64,000 bases of DNA from Rhabditophanes sp. KR3021 (GCA_963281155.1 CAUJLY010000006.1:558001-622000), one strand, 5' to 3'. Shown: positions 32,400 to 44,534, counted from the first letter of the stretch. A program made the numbers and translations. The notes: generated by a model not told the origin, from the letters alone.

Positions 32400-32838
32400 A
32401 TTATAACCCAGTTGCAGAGTCCTCCTCCGTCATCCATCTCGAACCTTACTCTCCAGGAATGGCACCAGCTGTCATCATGAATGCGACTCCTTTGCCTATT
32501 TCATTCGAACAAAAAGGTTCTGGGGACTGTTTCGTGGTCAATACCAATCAAATGAAGCCTTTCACATGGAATGATGTCATTGCAACGGACAGATCATTTG
32601 AATGGAGTAGTGGAGAATATTCGGTCTTAATTCAGTATTAGGGCCTTGGTAAACTGAATGGGAGATGCTTCATGCTGAGATCGACTACCCAAAGCAAACT
32701 GACAATCGCTCCATTGAATGCTAAGAAGGATTCCTTTGGTAAAATTAAAGAAAAGGAATTTACATTCCCTTCAACCGACTTATTAACTAATTTTTTCACT
32801 AAGCTTTCTAAAGCTTACAACGATTATTTAGAAATGTA
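32400..32838 (+). pseudogene. Possible VPS13-type fragment
   Basis: A reading in one frame, broken by a TAG at 32639, begins SSSVIHLEPYSPGMAPAVIM, then QKGSGDCFVVNTNQMKPFTW and NDVIATDRSFEW. The order 'N-x-T-x-x-x-I-x-x-x-Q ... P-F-x-W-x-D' recalls the repeats of the VPS13 adaptor-binding region. After the stop the frame continues (LTIAPLNAKKDSFG ... KLSKAYNDYLEM) to a TAA at 32838. No introns, start or rest of the gene. Probably a retroposed or rearranged fragment. The family call is weak. Confidence 0.35.
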
Positions 32839-33176
32839 ACTTTTCCGATAATTTCTATGCGAATGTATTGCTTCATATGACTTTATTTATACTTGTATCA
32901 AGAACAAATAAAATATTTTAATTAAACTCTTATCATTTGTTACTTTTAAAAGCAAAGCATGAATTTTACAAAATAATTATTAAAAGGCAAAAACAGAATA
33001 TGAGATTATGCAAAAATAAGTTGGAACATTTTGGATAAATTACTACTCAAAATATTTCCAAATTGTTTAAACTGAATTTTTGACAATTTAAATATGCACT
33101 TAATTAGACAACATGAATTAAAAATAGATGCTTTGCAAATAAATGAACTTTCCATATAGCAATATTTTATTTCAAA

Positions 33177-34956
33177 TTATAACCAAATTTTGGAACTAAA
33201 ACCATTTTTATGTGGTAATTTTATATCCATAATACTCCAGGTTTTGTTATCTTTGCTGTATGATTGAATTTGGTCTTCACCTCCTACAACAATAATAGAT
33301 GTTTCATTTTCGATAGATCTTGCATCCCAAGCAGGAATAATCAAATTCTTAAGTTTATCCCATTTGTTATTTCTTATGTCATAAATTTGGCACAATGATG
33401 GAGTATGGTAACCCCCTGAACATGTAATTGTGTGTTCAAACATAGACAGACCAGTATAAAATGTTCTATTTGGAATATCAGCCAAAAAACTCCATCTACC
33501 CACACGTGGATCAAATCTAAAGACTTTATTTATTTAATTAGTGTCTTTAATTACCTTTGGGACTTGTTAGAATTATAACCTCCTACAGCATAAATAATTT
33601 CATCAACAATAACTGAATCGTGATGACTAATTGGTTGTAATAATTTTGGAGCATCAATCCATTTCATTTTTTCAGGTTCGAAACTAAATATAAAATAAAT
33701 GTAAATATTGTCATACTTACTATTCAACAGTGTCAATTGGATTGCCATTTAATCTTCCACCAATAACATAAATTCTATTTGAATGAAGAACAGATGAATA
33801 AAGATTTTTATTACAAGTCATTTCCAATGAAAGAACTTCAGATTTGTTACTTCTCAAATTATACCTAAAAATGCTTAGTTAATAATTAAAACTGAGAACA
33901 TACTTTTCGATTTTTTTGCTATTTTCATCGCCTAATACAAATACATCATTTCCTATTTTTTCTGAGCAATGCCTTTGTTTTCTAATAGATAAATCCCTAA
34001 TTGCTTTTACTGAATTTTGTTTTATATCAATTTCAACAACTGATTGTTTTGAACACTCCCCTCCAACTTAAAAAATATAATTATTTATTAATTCAAGACT
34101 TACACAAAATCATTTTTGAAACTACGCTGCTAACGACAATTTTTTCATTTTTTTTCCCACAAATTTTAGGGATTAGAAATTCCATTAAATCCGGTATCGA
34201 ATAAATATTTTTTATTTTTTTGGACATATTCCCCTAACGTTATGCATTCAACTTTTGTATAATCAATTTGTGAAACTAAATCGAGCCAATCCCATTTTCT
34301 GTTACTAAAGTCATATTCGACCCAGCGTGCAATTATATCTAAAATTATTACTTGATCCTTATTCTTGATAAAATCTTTCCTCATAAGTCTTAAGAAATTG
34401 TCTTTTGTAAATGAATTAAAGGCCTTAACTTCGCAGAAAGCCTTAAAATTGGTGGTTATCAGCTGTTCAGTCAAATTATGATACTCTTTGAGTTCAGATC
34501 TATTCGAGTTTTCATAGAAAATGCCTTGGTAAATAATAAAATCTTTTTTTTTTAATCCATTCAATTAATTTAATCTAAATAAATAATTAAAAGTTACTCA
34601 AAATTAACGTACTCTTATATCAGGCGAGTTTAACTTAATTTGAACTTGCAACAAAGCGACGATCTTATTCCCATCAATTTTAAAGTCATCTCCAAAATAA
34701 ACGTATTCATAGTAAACTTTAAAATCAGCCATCTTCAAATTCTTAATATTAAATTTGGCTGAAACAACCAAGTTTATCAAAAGAATATATTAATAAGCTT
34801 ACTTTCGGTGACATCCTTGGTGAGCAAATCAAAAAAATACTTGCTATGTCCAGCCAAGATCATTCTTGAAACTTTCATAGATCCGTCACTGAATACTAAT
34901 TCAGCATCATTAAAAAGTCTAGCTCCAAACAAATTGGGAAAATATTGATAGATCAT
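33177..34956 (-). CDS. BTB-BACK-Kelch protein with two apparent frameshifts
   Basis: I resolve eight exons on the minus strand: 34956-34803, 34758-34613, 34574-34104, 34066-33904, 33864-33721, 33683-33555 and 33516-33177 form the chain, with exon 3 internally broken. Exons 1-2 encode a BTB domain (FNDAELVFSDGSMKVSRM). Exon 3 is a BACK-like helical part (HNLTEQLITTNFKAFCEVKA). The remainder is Kelch repeats (VLHSNRIYVIGG, VDEIIYAVGG, SIIVVGGEDQ). Such proteins are CUL3 substrate adaptors. Frame needs correcting twice: at a run of ten A on the coding strand (34543-34552), and near 34190, where the BACK reading meets a stop while the next frame continues into Kelch. Both look like single extra bases, so this is either assembly error or a recent pseudogene. 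All other junctions splice cleanly. Confidence 0.68.
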
Positions 34957-35410
34957 TTCTTAATTTAGTAAAGTAAAAAGTATTCTTAAACAAGAGTAGA
35001 AAATTGCTTAATTAAGAGAAGGAAAATATGGTTATGTAAGGATTGCTATCAGTGTATTTGGAGATAAGAATGGGATAGAGTTTTATTAGTTCTGGGCACA
35101 ACTGATAATTCTATAATAAACTTAAATAGTAATTCCAAAAGTATGTGTCATCGAAAATATAAAATCTAGAGACGTATGCGATTATACATTTTCAAAAATT
35201 GATTAACACATTTTGAATGATTGTAAGTTTTTCCAAGCATTACAAATAAATAGAACGGAATATATTCTGCATAATTAAATGTCTTTTAAAATAATAAAGC
35301 AAATTGATTTAATAAATAGTTTTATTCAACATTAAAAAGTAGTTATTAAAAATTAATGATTAATTAATTAATGGTTAACAAAAATAGTTATTAAAAAGAT
35401 AACGAACTAA
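34957..35410. other. Intergenic / promoter of the BTB-Kelch gene
   Basis: AT-rich with a simple A/T-rich palindromic patch (ATTAATTAATTAATGG around 35366). No gene. Confidence 0.4.
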
Positions 35411-35585
35411 TTAATTGTTATCCTTAATAGGTCTAATTTTACATAAATGTGTTTCTGGACATAAAAGCATGTCTCCATTACTTGACAAGACTAAGTATCC
35501 TTTTTGATTCCATTGGATATCTTTAACAATCCCCTTGGTTTTGAAATGATCTTCGAAAACAAAGCGACACGGTTCATAATATTAC
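35411..35585 (-). pseudogene. WD40-like terminal exon fragment
   Basis: The minus strand reads CRFVFEDHFKTKGIVKDIQW, then NQKGYLVLSSNGDMLLC, and stops at 35411. The 'GIVKDIQWNQKGYLVLSSNGD' rhythm resembles one blade of a WD40 propeller. No further blades or start were found, so it is a fragment of unknown parentage. Confidence 0.3.
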
Positions 35586-35601
35586 TTTAATTATTATATG
35601 C

Positions 35602-35832
35602 ATGTGTTACATTTCTCTAAGAAACTGTTTGTCTTTACTTATCTGTGATGACTGTTGCTGTCAAGTTGGCGGAACTCAATAGTATGTTTCAAATAAAATC
35701 ATTTACAATATCATTATCAATTTCCTTAGTTCGCTTGGTAAGATTATTAATAAGGGAAGACCACAAGTTGTAAAAAAGAAGTCTCGAAAAGGTGTATTCC
35801 TATTCTGGTATAAAATATTTTTAAATAAATAA
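35602..35832 (+). CDS. Putative small Cys-rich peptide
   Basis: Exons 35602-35681 and 35730-35832 (48-bp intron, GTATGT...CCTTAG) give 61 residues: a hydrophobic start (MCYISLRNCLSLLI), a cysteine cluster (CDDCCCQVGG) and a basic tail (KKKSRKGVF). It could be a tiny secreted or membrane peptide, but the signal sequence is weak and chance is not excluded. Confidence 0.25.
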
Positions 35833-36250
35833 AACAAAGTTGTGGATAAAAAAATTTATTTTGAATACATAAAATGAATGAGTTTTTTATAAATAGATAT
35901 AATATTATACGGCATCAAAACCAATTAAAAATAGTACCATACTAAATTTTAAAAACCAAAGATAAACACGTCATTTAATATTCTTTGCATTGTTCTCCCA
36001 TTGTAGAAGTTAATTTTAGACTTCTTCTGTTCCATAAACAATAAATTAGATAGGTAACCCCTATTTATGTTGGAACGCACATAACAAAGCCATTCAAAAA
36101 ATAAAATAAGAATGAGTTGTCACATCTCTTGTCGTCACCTTTAAACATTCATTCCAAACCAAAATTTACATTTACATAATATTCAAATTGTGTTTCAACT
36201 CCAAAAATATATTTATTACCAAAAGACATTTATTAAAACATAACTAATTA
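35833..36250. other. Intergenic, 3' side of IgGFc-binding gene
   Basis: No coding signal. Confidence 0.45.
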
Positions 36251-37741
36251 TCAAGTTTTCTTTGCCTTTCTTCGATTAAAACCAGTTAAATAGCCATGGG
36301 CATTATAAGGTCCATTAACATGCTTACAAATAACATAAGCCACATATTTGCCATGATTTTCAATTGTATGCAAGCCGTATCCATTTATGTTTACAACAAA
36401 TTGAGAGTATCTTTGTTCAAAAAATAGAATGGGAGTATGGTCATATTTTAGGGTGTCTAAGGTATGTCCATCAACTTTTATAAGCTCATCGTTGCTTCCA
36501 TCTGCGTCTGCATAAAATTCAAGCACACAATCTTTTGCCAATGTATAAAATGGTGATTTTCCTGTTAACCACTCGTGTGTGCTGGGAACGTAATGCATGA
36601 AATGGCCATTGGCAATGATACCGTTTTCATCAAACACAGAACCCAATCTGTTTGTAGACACTTGACCCGCAATTGTAGAAAAACCGGCAACTTCATTATT
36701 TATTAGATCAATTTTAGTAAAACCCGCTTTGTCGACAACTTCTTGATTTCCTCTCATATTATTAATATTGTTATACACAGTAATTTGTGAAATTGCATCG
36801 CAGTTCAAGCCTAAATTTGGCGGGGAGATATGTAAACGTGTTGTATAATCTTTGGCACACATTCTTTGATCTGGTGGGTATAAATACGAATTACATTGTA
36901 ATGGTTGAGAAGCAATTGGCATAAACTGGACAAAATCTTCATTACATGACGAAGATCCGCATAAATTCTCTAAATTGTTAGTTGTGGCATGTGGTGATTC
37001 AAATGATAACATTACCGGAACATCAGTTGTAATGGCAATCGAGGTATTGTCATTGTTGTCAATGACGTAAATGCTTACATGATATTGATTTTGACCAAGA
37101 GCCATATCATATGTGACAGCATTCGTTGAATATAAAGCACCATTTACATATCCAGCAACGTTTATATTAATAGTACCTTGCTTATAAATTGGCAAAATGC
37201 CAATTGTACCTTTGTATGACTTAACAGATGTTGGCATTGCAAAAGTGTATTGTGTGCCTGCATTTGCCAAAGAAGGCACAAGAAATTGATCGCCCCAACC
37301 ATTGATTGTGTCTGAAATTTTACCGATAAGTTTGACTTGTTCAGTACATTTAACAAATATTCTGAAATCTTTCGTAGGCCAGAGTTGAAAATAATATTCC
37401 TTATATTCAAAATAAGTAATAACTTCACTTGCATCCAAAGTAAACTAAACAATCAAATAACTATCTTATTAACAATCATTTACCTCATTAGCTTTCCCAT
37501 ACCTAGCCATTTCCTGAATCACAACCACTTGGTTGTCTGAATTTTGTGTATATGTAAAAGAACATATACTGTCATTATATAAAGGAATCACTATTACTGT
37601 TGTTTTTGCACCTGAAGACACCCTAATAGATTCTTCCTCAACAAACGTAAATACAAAATCTGTTCCATCTGAATCAGCAGCATTGCCTTCTTTAAAAAAG
37701 AGACTAGTAATTAAAAGGACGCAAATATACTTTAATAACAT
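36251..37741 (-). CDS. IgGFc-binding-domain secreted protein
   Basis: Exons 37741-37484 and 37444-36251, with a 39-bp phase-0 intron in the same position as in the two genes at the left end, encode 483 residues. Signal peptide 1-21 (MLLKYICVLLITSLFFKEG), then DSDGTDF, the same opening motif as its paralog. The domain has matching landmarks (LIGKISDTINGWGDQFLVPS, HFMHYVPSTHEWLTG, VLEFYADADG, HGYLTGFNRRKAKKT), but identity to the tandem pair is low. Unlike them, it ends in a basic tail without a hydrophobic segment, so it should be freely secreted. Extra cysteines (CGSSSCNEDF, CNSYLYPPDQRMCAKDY) suggest more disulfides. The function is unknown in this family in nematodes. Confidence 0.83.
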
Positions 37742-38699
37742 ATCTGTAGTGAATAATAATTAATGAAGAAGTACATGTATTATATAGATATTTCTTATGT
37801 TATCAGAATTATTCAAGTTACTCATTTGATTAATTTATTAGTAATATTGGTAGTAAGAGTGTGTATATGATTATATAGCCAAGTTCACTTTTAATTTAAT
37901 AAAATTGTTAATTGATAAGAAGTAATAAATGGTAAGATATTAACAAAAAATTTAGTTTGAACCTTGATGATATCATTGTTTGCTGTATTTTTTGAAAGTA
38001 TGTTTAAATAATTTATTAAATCAAGACTAAATTACATTATTCTTAATATTACAATCATTATTATTAACAAACAAACAAAAAGACACTCCTCAAGCACTGG
38101 TTTCTCTAAAATGATGACTTTGTGATCCAAAGGTAGGTTGATATGATCGTACAGGTTGTGAATATTGAACTTGATGATCCAAATCTATTGCCATCTTTTG
38201 TATTTATCATTCGTCTAGTTCCATTTGAGATAGTAGTGAAGTCTTGACGCCTAGGTTGATCTACATAGTATTGTTGTTGACTAGAAATTGAAGTTTAGAG
38301 TATATGTAGGTTGAAACAACAAAAATTAATTAATTAACAAGCAAGAAAATAATTAAGAAAGGCAGTTTATTAATAGAAAGAAGTAGGAATCAGTTTAAAA
38401 AGAACAGACCAATCTGAAAAAGTGACAGAAAAGGAAAAGTATCTTTACAATTGAGCATTCATATGAAAAATGCATTTTACAATACACGGTGGCCAAGTGA
38501 CGGAAGTGTAGCAGGTTTTTATCAAAAACTGCGGCTTTGTGTTTTAATAAATTTTAATAGTGATAATTAAGATAAATAAACTGATTAAGGACGTTTTCAT
38601 CCGATATTCGGTCTCCAGCCCTCAAAGTACCCGGGTAGGCATGATGTTTTTCTTAAAAAAATGATTTAAAATGTTTTGAATGGTACCTTCAAAGTCCAT
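37742..38699. other. Intergenic, mostly featureless
   Basis: Promoter of the IgGFc-binding gene at its left edge. A Gln/Asp coding-like scrap around 38090-38300 on the minus strand is not supported. No gene found. Confidence 0.4.
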
Positions 38700-39310
38700 C
38701 TCATTAATTTTGTAGACCTTTACTATTGCCATATCATAGGCTAGATCACTTTAATTTTTGGTCAAGTCAATATGGTGCATCAGCTTGATTTATACAAAGT
38801 GCCACTTCTTTATGTTATATTACTTATTTTGCCATTCTACAATCATTACACAACATAAATTAAAAATCCTTTCTATCAATCTTTTAGAACTTTTTAAGCG
38901 CTATATATTAGGCTGTATTATTTTGGTTTTTGATCTAGCCAATATGACGAAAGAGCTCCATAAATACAAAGAGTTACATTTTTTTTATGTGTTACTTATT
39001 TTATTATTTTGAAAAAGTTTGATTCACATTTACAAATCATCAACTTTGTAGAGCTTTTCAAGGGCTATGATATACACTATACTGCTTTTATTTTTGAGCA
39101 GGCCAATATGTGCATGAGCTTACTTTATGTAAAAAATATAAAATGTTTATTTTTATTTTGCTAATTTCGCTGTTCTACATTACTTTTGAAAGCTATGATC
39201 AAAATTACACTTCATCAACTGTGTAGAGCTGTTCAAGAGCTTTATCATAGGTCATATCACAAAAATATTTGGTGTAGCTAATATGGTGCAAGATCTCGCT
39301 TTATCCAAGT
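38700..39310 (+). repeat. Degenerate ~170-bp tandem repeat, about 4 units
   Basis: A diverged unit recurs with landmarks AATATGGTGCATCAGCTTGA at 38769, AATATGACGAAAGAGCTCCA at 38941, AATATGTGCATGAGCTTACT at 39105 and AATATGGTGCAAGATCTCGC at 39280 (spacing 164-175). Each is preceded by a block like CATCAACTTTGTAGAGCTTTTCAAGGGCTATGATA. It is an old satellite-type array with many indels. Confidence 0.7.
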
Positions 39311-39311
39311 T

Positions 39312-39880
39312 TTTCATACACCAATTGCTCAGAATCATACAATCTCTGAAGTCTAACAATCATTAATTGCTTAACTTCTGATGCTACTGTGCCGATAGTT
39401 CCATCATTTTTCTTAACAGCAACAAACGCTCCATCTGGCTTTTCTTGGATGAACCACAAGAATTTTGAAAAATCTTCTTTTCCTTGTCATTACAACTTTT
39501 CTGCAACCTTCTTATTAGATCAGTACACGCTTCATTAGAAAGAACCGTACCATCGTTCAATTCTTTTAAAGTATCCATCCAAGCCAAATTCGAGACGTTT
39601 TTGAACGTGCAGTAACTAAATCATAGGATTGTCTCGGCCGGGTCACATGCGAAACTCTGTGACTTCCATTGTACTCCAAATTCCTTACTTGATTTTTTAG
39701 TTCACACCATTTATCGTCTCACTTTTATCCTCACTTTCCTTTTTCAATCTGGAAGCCTCTTTCTTTAAGCCTGCATTTGGAATGACAGTGTTTGTAGAGA
39801 TCTGTTCTAACCCAGTCTTACAAATGATTCGCCCAATAGCCTTGTTAAATTGCTTCTTAGTACGTTCCATCCTAAAAACA
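39312..39880 (-). pseudogene. Decayed gene, coiled-coil-like, unrecognised
   Basis: Coding-like pieces on the minus strand: MERTKKQFNKAIGRIICKTG and NAGLKKEASRLKKESEDKSE at the upper end, a stop-ridden middle, then LAWMDTLKELNDGTVLSNEA. A frame change is needed to reach EDFSKFLWFIQEKPDGAFVA and the stop near 39312. It is Lys/Glu-rich, with no domain I know. The consistent order in one orientation argues for a dead gene or transposon-encoded protein. Confidence 0.4.
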
Positions 39881-41035
39881 GAAAAAATTCATAAATATGA
39901 GTAAAAAAATGATTCACGTGACGAAGTAGAATCAGTAAACACACACGAACACTAATATCATTAATTATATATTAGATCCAACTTTATGAAGCTTAAAAAC
40001 ATAAATAAGCGAGCTTTAAATAGCCATTCAATTATAATTGTAAATTAAAAAAATAATTATGATAGCTGTTTCCAAAAACTAAGCTCATCCGCAATCACGG
40101 TTTGACCGATTTTAACGTATTAGTAGCCAAAAGAAAGCCCTTGACTTACTGATTATTTGTGATAAAATGGATTTTAAAATCAAAGTTTATTTGAGGGCTA
40201 CATGTCTTGATTGAACATATTTATTGACAAAAAGCAAACTTGCTTGTTTGAACTCAAATAACAGTCTACCTTCAACTAGATACATTCATGTAAATTGTTA
40301 AAGTACATTTTAACATTTTGAACAATTTTAAACATATATCATTGCTTCAACTTAGTTCAATTGAGTATGTTAGTCCAAAATATATTTTGTTCAAATTCCA
40401 TGCAATAAAATGTTTTTTTGCGCTTACAAGTTAAATTATTTATTAAATTAAAGTTATTTATTAATTTTGATTAATATAAAACAATAGTATTTATGATTTT
40501 AAAAAAAAGTTAAAAATTGAGTCTCTTCATGCCCGCCTCTAGATCGATGTGTTCGTGTCAGAATCATCTCTTAAGGTTCCTTAGGTGCAGAAATTGATGG
40601 GAGAATTTAAAAAGAATTATTATGGATCTTGGTTGCTTTGTTAAATTGATATTTTTTCTACACTTCCGAAAAATCGACAAATTTAACCATCGTGTTCCAT
40701 AATAAGTCAAAAATTGTAATCTTTCTGGATGTCGTTTACTCAATTAAACTTTTTATTAATGTCATTAAATGATAAGAAGGCCACTGTTGACATTTAAGCG
40801 GCTTAAAAATGATCTATGTTTATGAAAAATTTGTTGAGTATGAAATTGTTTTGTAGAAACAAAAATGTATTTATAATTTCCTTAGTTCGAATAGTTTTAA
40901 GAATTAAAAAATTATATTGTCATCCGAATTTTTTAAATAAGCTTTTTATATAAAAAAGATTTGATCTTTATTATGATTGTTATAATTAGTTTTATGATAA
41001 ACATTTTTATGCTTTATTTGTAAATGATTTATTAA
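39881..41035. other. Long intergenic stretch
   Basis: No coding signal. A short G/C-richer patch at 40525-40600 has no recognisable identity. Confidence 0.45.
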
Positions 41036-41560
41036 TTAGAGATATTTAGAATACAGAATGATGTCAACAATAGTAAAAATGGCGGCCCAAACATATAGAC
41101 CAGCAGCTTGAACCCATCCAAGTACAACGGAAGTTGTTGAATTTCGTGAGTTTGAGCTTGACTGTTCATTACAATCACCATCAATATATGCAAAAGCAAA
41201 ATAATATTCAAGACCAGCACAAATTAAATAAGATAAAACATACAAAATGTTGAAATTTATTCTAGCTCCTTTATTTTCTACCTGCTTACATTTATTTTGA
41301 CGAATAGAAAAGTTGGTAAGAAAACTTATACCAGAACAAAACAAAGGCCAAATAATAATTGCAATTTGAACATAAATAAATCCCCCTTGTATACCACTTA
41401 AATAATGCCATCTAGCAACAGAAAAACTTGATTCACAATTATTCAATGAAGTAGAGCAACAAAATACAGGACCCCATAAAATAAGTATAAGATTTGCAAT
41501 AGTAATGCATAAATTGACAAGACTAAGAACTGGGAAACGTCTACAAATACCACAAGACAT
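41036..41560 (-). CDS. Four-transmembrane protein, nematode-type
   Basis: A single exon of 174 residues. Four hydrophobic segments lie at about 10-30, 60-82, 102-122 and 145-170, with Cys-rich starts (MSCGICRRFP) and a first loop CCSTSLNNCE. The second large loop (YIDGDCNEQSSSNSRNST) holds N-glycosylation sites and a cysteine. The architecture is that of small tetraspan proteins, but the tetraspanin CCG and claudin W-GLW-C-C signatures are absent, so I leave the family open. An upstream ATG in good context (ATGTCTTGTGG) and the stop at 41036 bound it. No introns, unlike most genes here. Confidence 0.65.
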   Translation of the reverse strand: MSCGICRRFPVLSLVNLCITIANLILILWGPVFCCSTSLNNCESSFSVARWHYLSGIQGGFIYVQIAIIIWPLFCSGISFLTNFSIRQNKCKQVENKGARINFNILYVLSYLICAGLEYYFAFAYIDGDCNEQSSSNSRNSTTSVVLGWVQAAGLYVWAAIFTIVDIILYSKYL

Positions 41561-42150
41561 ATCTGTACAAATTAGATATTTAAAATGAATTCATCCCTAA
41601 ACCGATGTGTTCTTTAAAAGAAATTATATTAAACTAATAAAAAGTTTTACAACGTTTGATCCTCTTCTTATTTATATACCATTAAAAATATGATTAAAGT
41701 TCAAAAGAATAAAATTTGTTACTCTATGAATGCAATAATGATATTGGCAGTAAAAAATAATAAATTTTGGTTTGAGTAAATTCATTAACTATGTGCTTGA
41801 ATATTTTATTGAAAGTTGAATTATATTTCCGAAGACTCCAAATTAATAGGAATTCTCTTTTCAATGATTGTTAAGTGCTATTATAAATTATGAGCAATAT
41901 TTTTTTTGACACCCTTAGTATATTTGTTACTTAAAAAGATAAAAGTAACACTTTCATTTCAATAGGATCAAACTAAATTGAAGTTGAAAAAATGTTACTT
42001 TCTAATGAATCATTTAGTTGTTTGCATTTGTAAAACGTATTGCATAATTGTTAGCAATAGAACATGTAATGTTTGGTCTTTCTTATGATCTTTGCTATTA
42101 GCTATATTTTACTTTAAAATACAACAGTCAGATTACGCAAAAGTGTCGAA
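41561..42150. other. Intergenic, nothing recognised
   Basis: AT-rich promoter side of the tetraspan gene. Confidence 0.4.
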
Positions 42151-42195
42151 AAAATTGTTTTCTTTAGAATCACTATAATTTCATACTTTGTTGCC

Positions 42196-42445
42196 AACAG
42201 GTTGTGAGATTTTGTATGGCTTCAGAATAACATCCTATTTCATCAAAGTAGAGTATTATAATTTTTCCCAAATTTATTACATTCTACTATTCAAGTATGT
42301 ATAAAAGAATGATACATTTAAATAAAATAATTTTAGCCCTATTGTTAGAAACGGATATATTAAGTTTTATTTTGGAGCTTGCGTGCATGCTAATGTTCAA
42401 GTTGGACCATCACGAATGACTAATTTGGCAAATTCAATTAGATAA
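42196..42445 (+). CDS. Possible two-exon tail of a small gene
   Basis: An open stretch (about 42196-42294, GCEILYGFRITSYFIKVEYY) ends at a good donor (TTCAA|GTATGT). A 42-bp intron leads to 42337-42445, which keeps frame through FYFGACVHANVQVGPSRMTN to a TAA. The splice pair and the second exon look real, but I find no convincing start codon or signal peptide. Unrecognised; may be the 3' end of a broken gene. Confidence 0.3.
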
Positions 42446-43446
42446 AAATAATATATTCATCTAGTATTCTTTGATAACTCTTCTTGTTTTTAATAACATC
42501 TCTTTTGAAAATATAATGATGATATTTCCTTTAAACAAGCGTTAGAACGAAAATTTAATTAATGTATTAAGTAAAATTTTTATATAGGTATAAAGAAACA
42601 GTCAGATCAAAAGATAAATAAAAGTACGCTTATATTTTCAAAAACGTGTACCTTCCAATTCAGTGAATTTGAAAGAGCTAAGGAATTATATTAAAAAGCA
42701 AGTGAGCAAATTTATTTATTTATAATTATCTCATTTAATAAATTATTTAAAAAAGTTAGTTTGCAACTGCATTATGGAAATAATGACAATAAGTTATTTG
42801 TTGCGTGACATACAGTTAATTGAAAAGCGTGCAAAATCGAATATTCACAATTTAATAATAGAAGCATTATTTTATATTTCCTGGAATTAGAACTTTTCAA
42901 TTCAACAAATAATGGAATACACAATAAAATAAATTTAACGCTTTCTTTTCTTAGAGTCTTATTTAAAATTTATTAAAACATATCATATGCCCGAATATAG
43001 TTTTTATCATTTTGAGTACAAAACATGAGATTCGACAAATTCAAAATCGTCATCAACTTTTAACCTAAACAATTTTAAAGCTGGAACTTGCTGCATATGT
43101 TTTTTTACCTTGGAGTAATTAATATTTTAAATAGTACTAATATTTTAAAAACTTGTTTTTATCAGTCTTTATAAAAATTATTAATACATACACCTAATGA
43201 TATTTAATTAAATTCCACAGAAAAAAAATAATGCCTGCGTTGTTGAGTGCTATGAAATGACTTTTCTCAATAATTAGGCAACCATAATTATAAAACCATC
43301 CTTTTAACAGAATATTCATCATTTAAAGCTGTCGATTGTGTTATATAATTATAATTTTTTGTAAATTGTAGTTTAGCCTGAAAATGAGCCAACATTTACC
43401 AAATTACGTTTCTTGATTAGATGTAATAACTTAATTTTATAGGTAA
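42446..43446. other. Long intergenic stretch
   Basis: No coding signal. Right end is the promoter of the 43447 receptor. Confidence 0.45.
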
Positions 43447-44534
43447 ATGAGTACGGTTAACACGGCGGAACTTTTGCTGTATAAGGCCCAAAAATCATTT
43501 GGATTTTTGACAGCGTACTTGTCATGGCCTTCTACTATTGTTCATGTGGCAATTGCAATAATAAGTTATACAGTATATATAGCAATGCTTGCGGCGTTGT
43601 TAAGAAAAAAAAACAATAAAGCATTTAACTCCGCTTTCTTTAAATTTATTTTAATTCAAGGCTTTATTGACATTTCTTACCATGTTGATCATTTAATAAC
43701 TGGGACATTGATGCTTAACAGTGATATAGTAGATCTGTTTCAATTTGAAAACACCTATCATATTCTACTTGGTCCTATATTTTTTTTTGGATATTTCTGC
43801 TCTTATTTCCAAGTTTTTATAACTTTTTATATAAGTTTCAATCGCCTTGTAGTAGTTTTGAGCCCAATACGTGGCCCTATTGTGAGTTTGTATATTTAGA
43901 TATCATTAATAACATTTTATAGCTTTTGGACAAGACATTCATACATTGCTTGATTTTTGGTCTAATCTTTGGCTGTCTTCCAGGGTCCTACCATTTTTTT
44001 AGTCCCGCAGGATTTGTCAAGACAAATAACGAATATACAAATTATAAAACAATTGCAACATTTGTCAATACACCTATTGTTAATGTTGGATCTCTAGGTT
44101 TGTGGATATTGGTTGTTCTAAATGGTTTTATGTCTATTTTGACCTTTACTTTAAATATCATTACTTTATTTTACATGAAATTAACAACAAAATACAATTA
44201 TACCAAACATGAATCAAATTTAGCTATTTACAGCTTCACTGTCTTTCTATCTCAACAATTTTATCTTTTGCTCTTTTATCTCGCTGTATTTAGTCCAACA
44301 ACTGGGGACAGATCAATCTTTTATTTTACAAAAGTAATAAAGGCTATGGTCTATGATTTTATATGTTTTGCGCCCGTTTTTTGCCTCATAATATTGAACA
44401 AACAGATACGTAAACTGGTATTTCAAAGTTTATGCCTTAAAAGTGTTTATAAATTGTTTAACAATTTAACATCAACCCCAGCCCTGGTTGTACCAAAAAG
44501 CGAAACTGTACCAGTCCAAAGACAACCACGTTAA
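43447..44534 (+). CDS. Serpentine chemoreceptor, srg/srv-like
   Basis: Exons 43447-43881 and 43923-44534, with a 41-bp phase-0 intron, encode 348 residues. Seven membrane segments are visible. The end of TM3 reads FITFYISFNRLVVVLSPIRG, the N-R-x-x-x-x-x-x-P pattern typical of the srg superfamily, and the intron falls 4 residues later, nearly as in the receptor at 18776. TM6-TM7 (FLSQQFYLLLFYLAVF ... PVFCLIILNKQIRKLVF) are well formed and the tail is Pro/Thr-rich. The ATG at 43447 is the first in frame. Role: chemosensory receptor by family inference. Confidence 0.82.

Noticed and set aside
33670..33700. GGTTCGAAAC, resembling a tRNA B box
   Set aside because: It is coding sequence of a Kelch exon, and no A box or acceptor stem pairs with it.
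38758..39012. 84-codon open frame
   Set aside because: Lies in the degenerate tandem array; unit-to-unit reading frames are not conserved.
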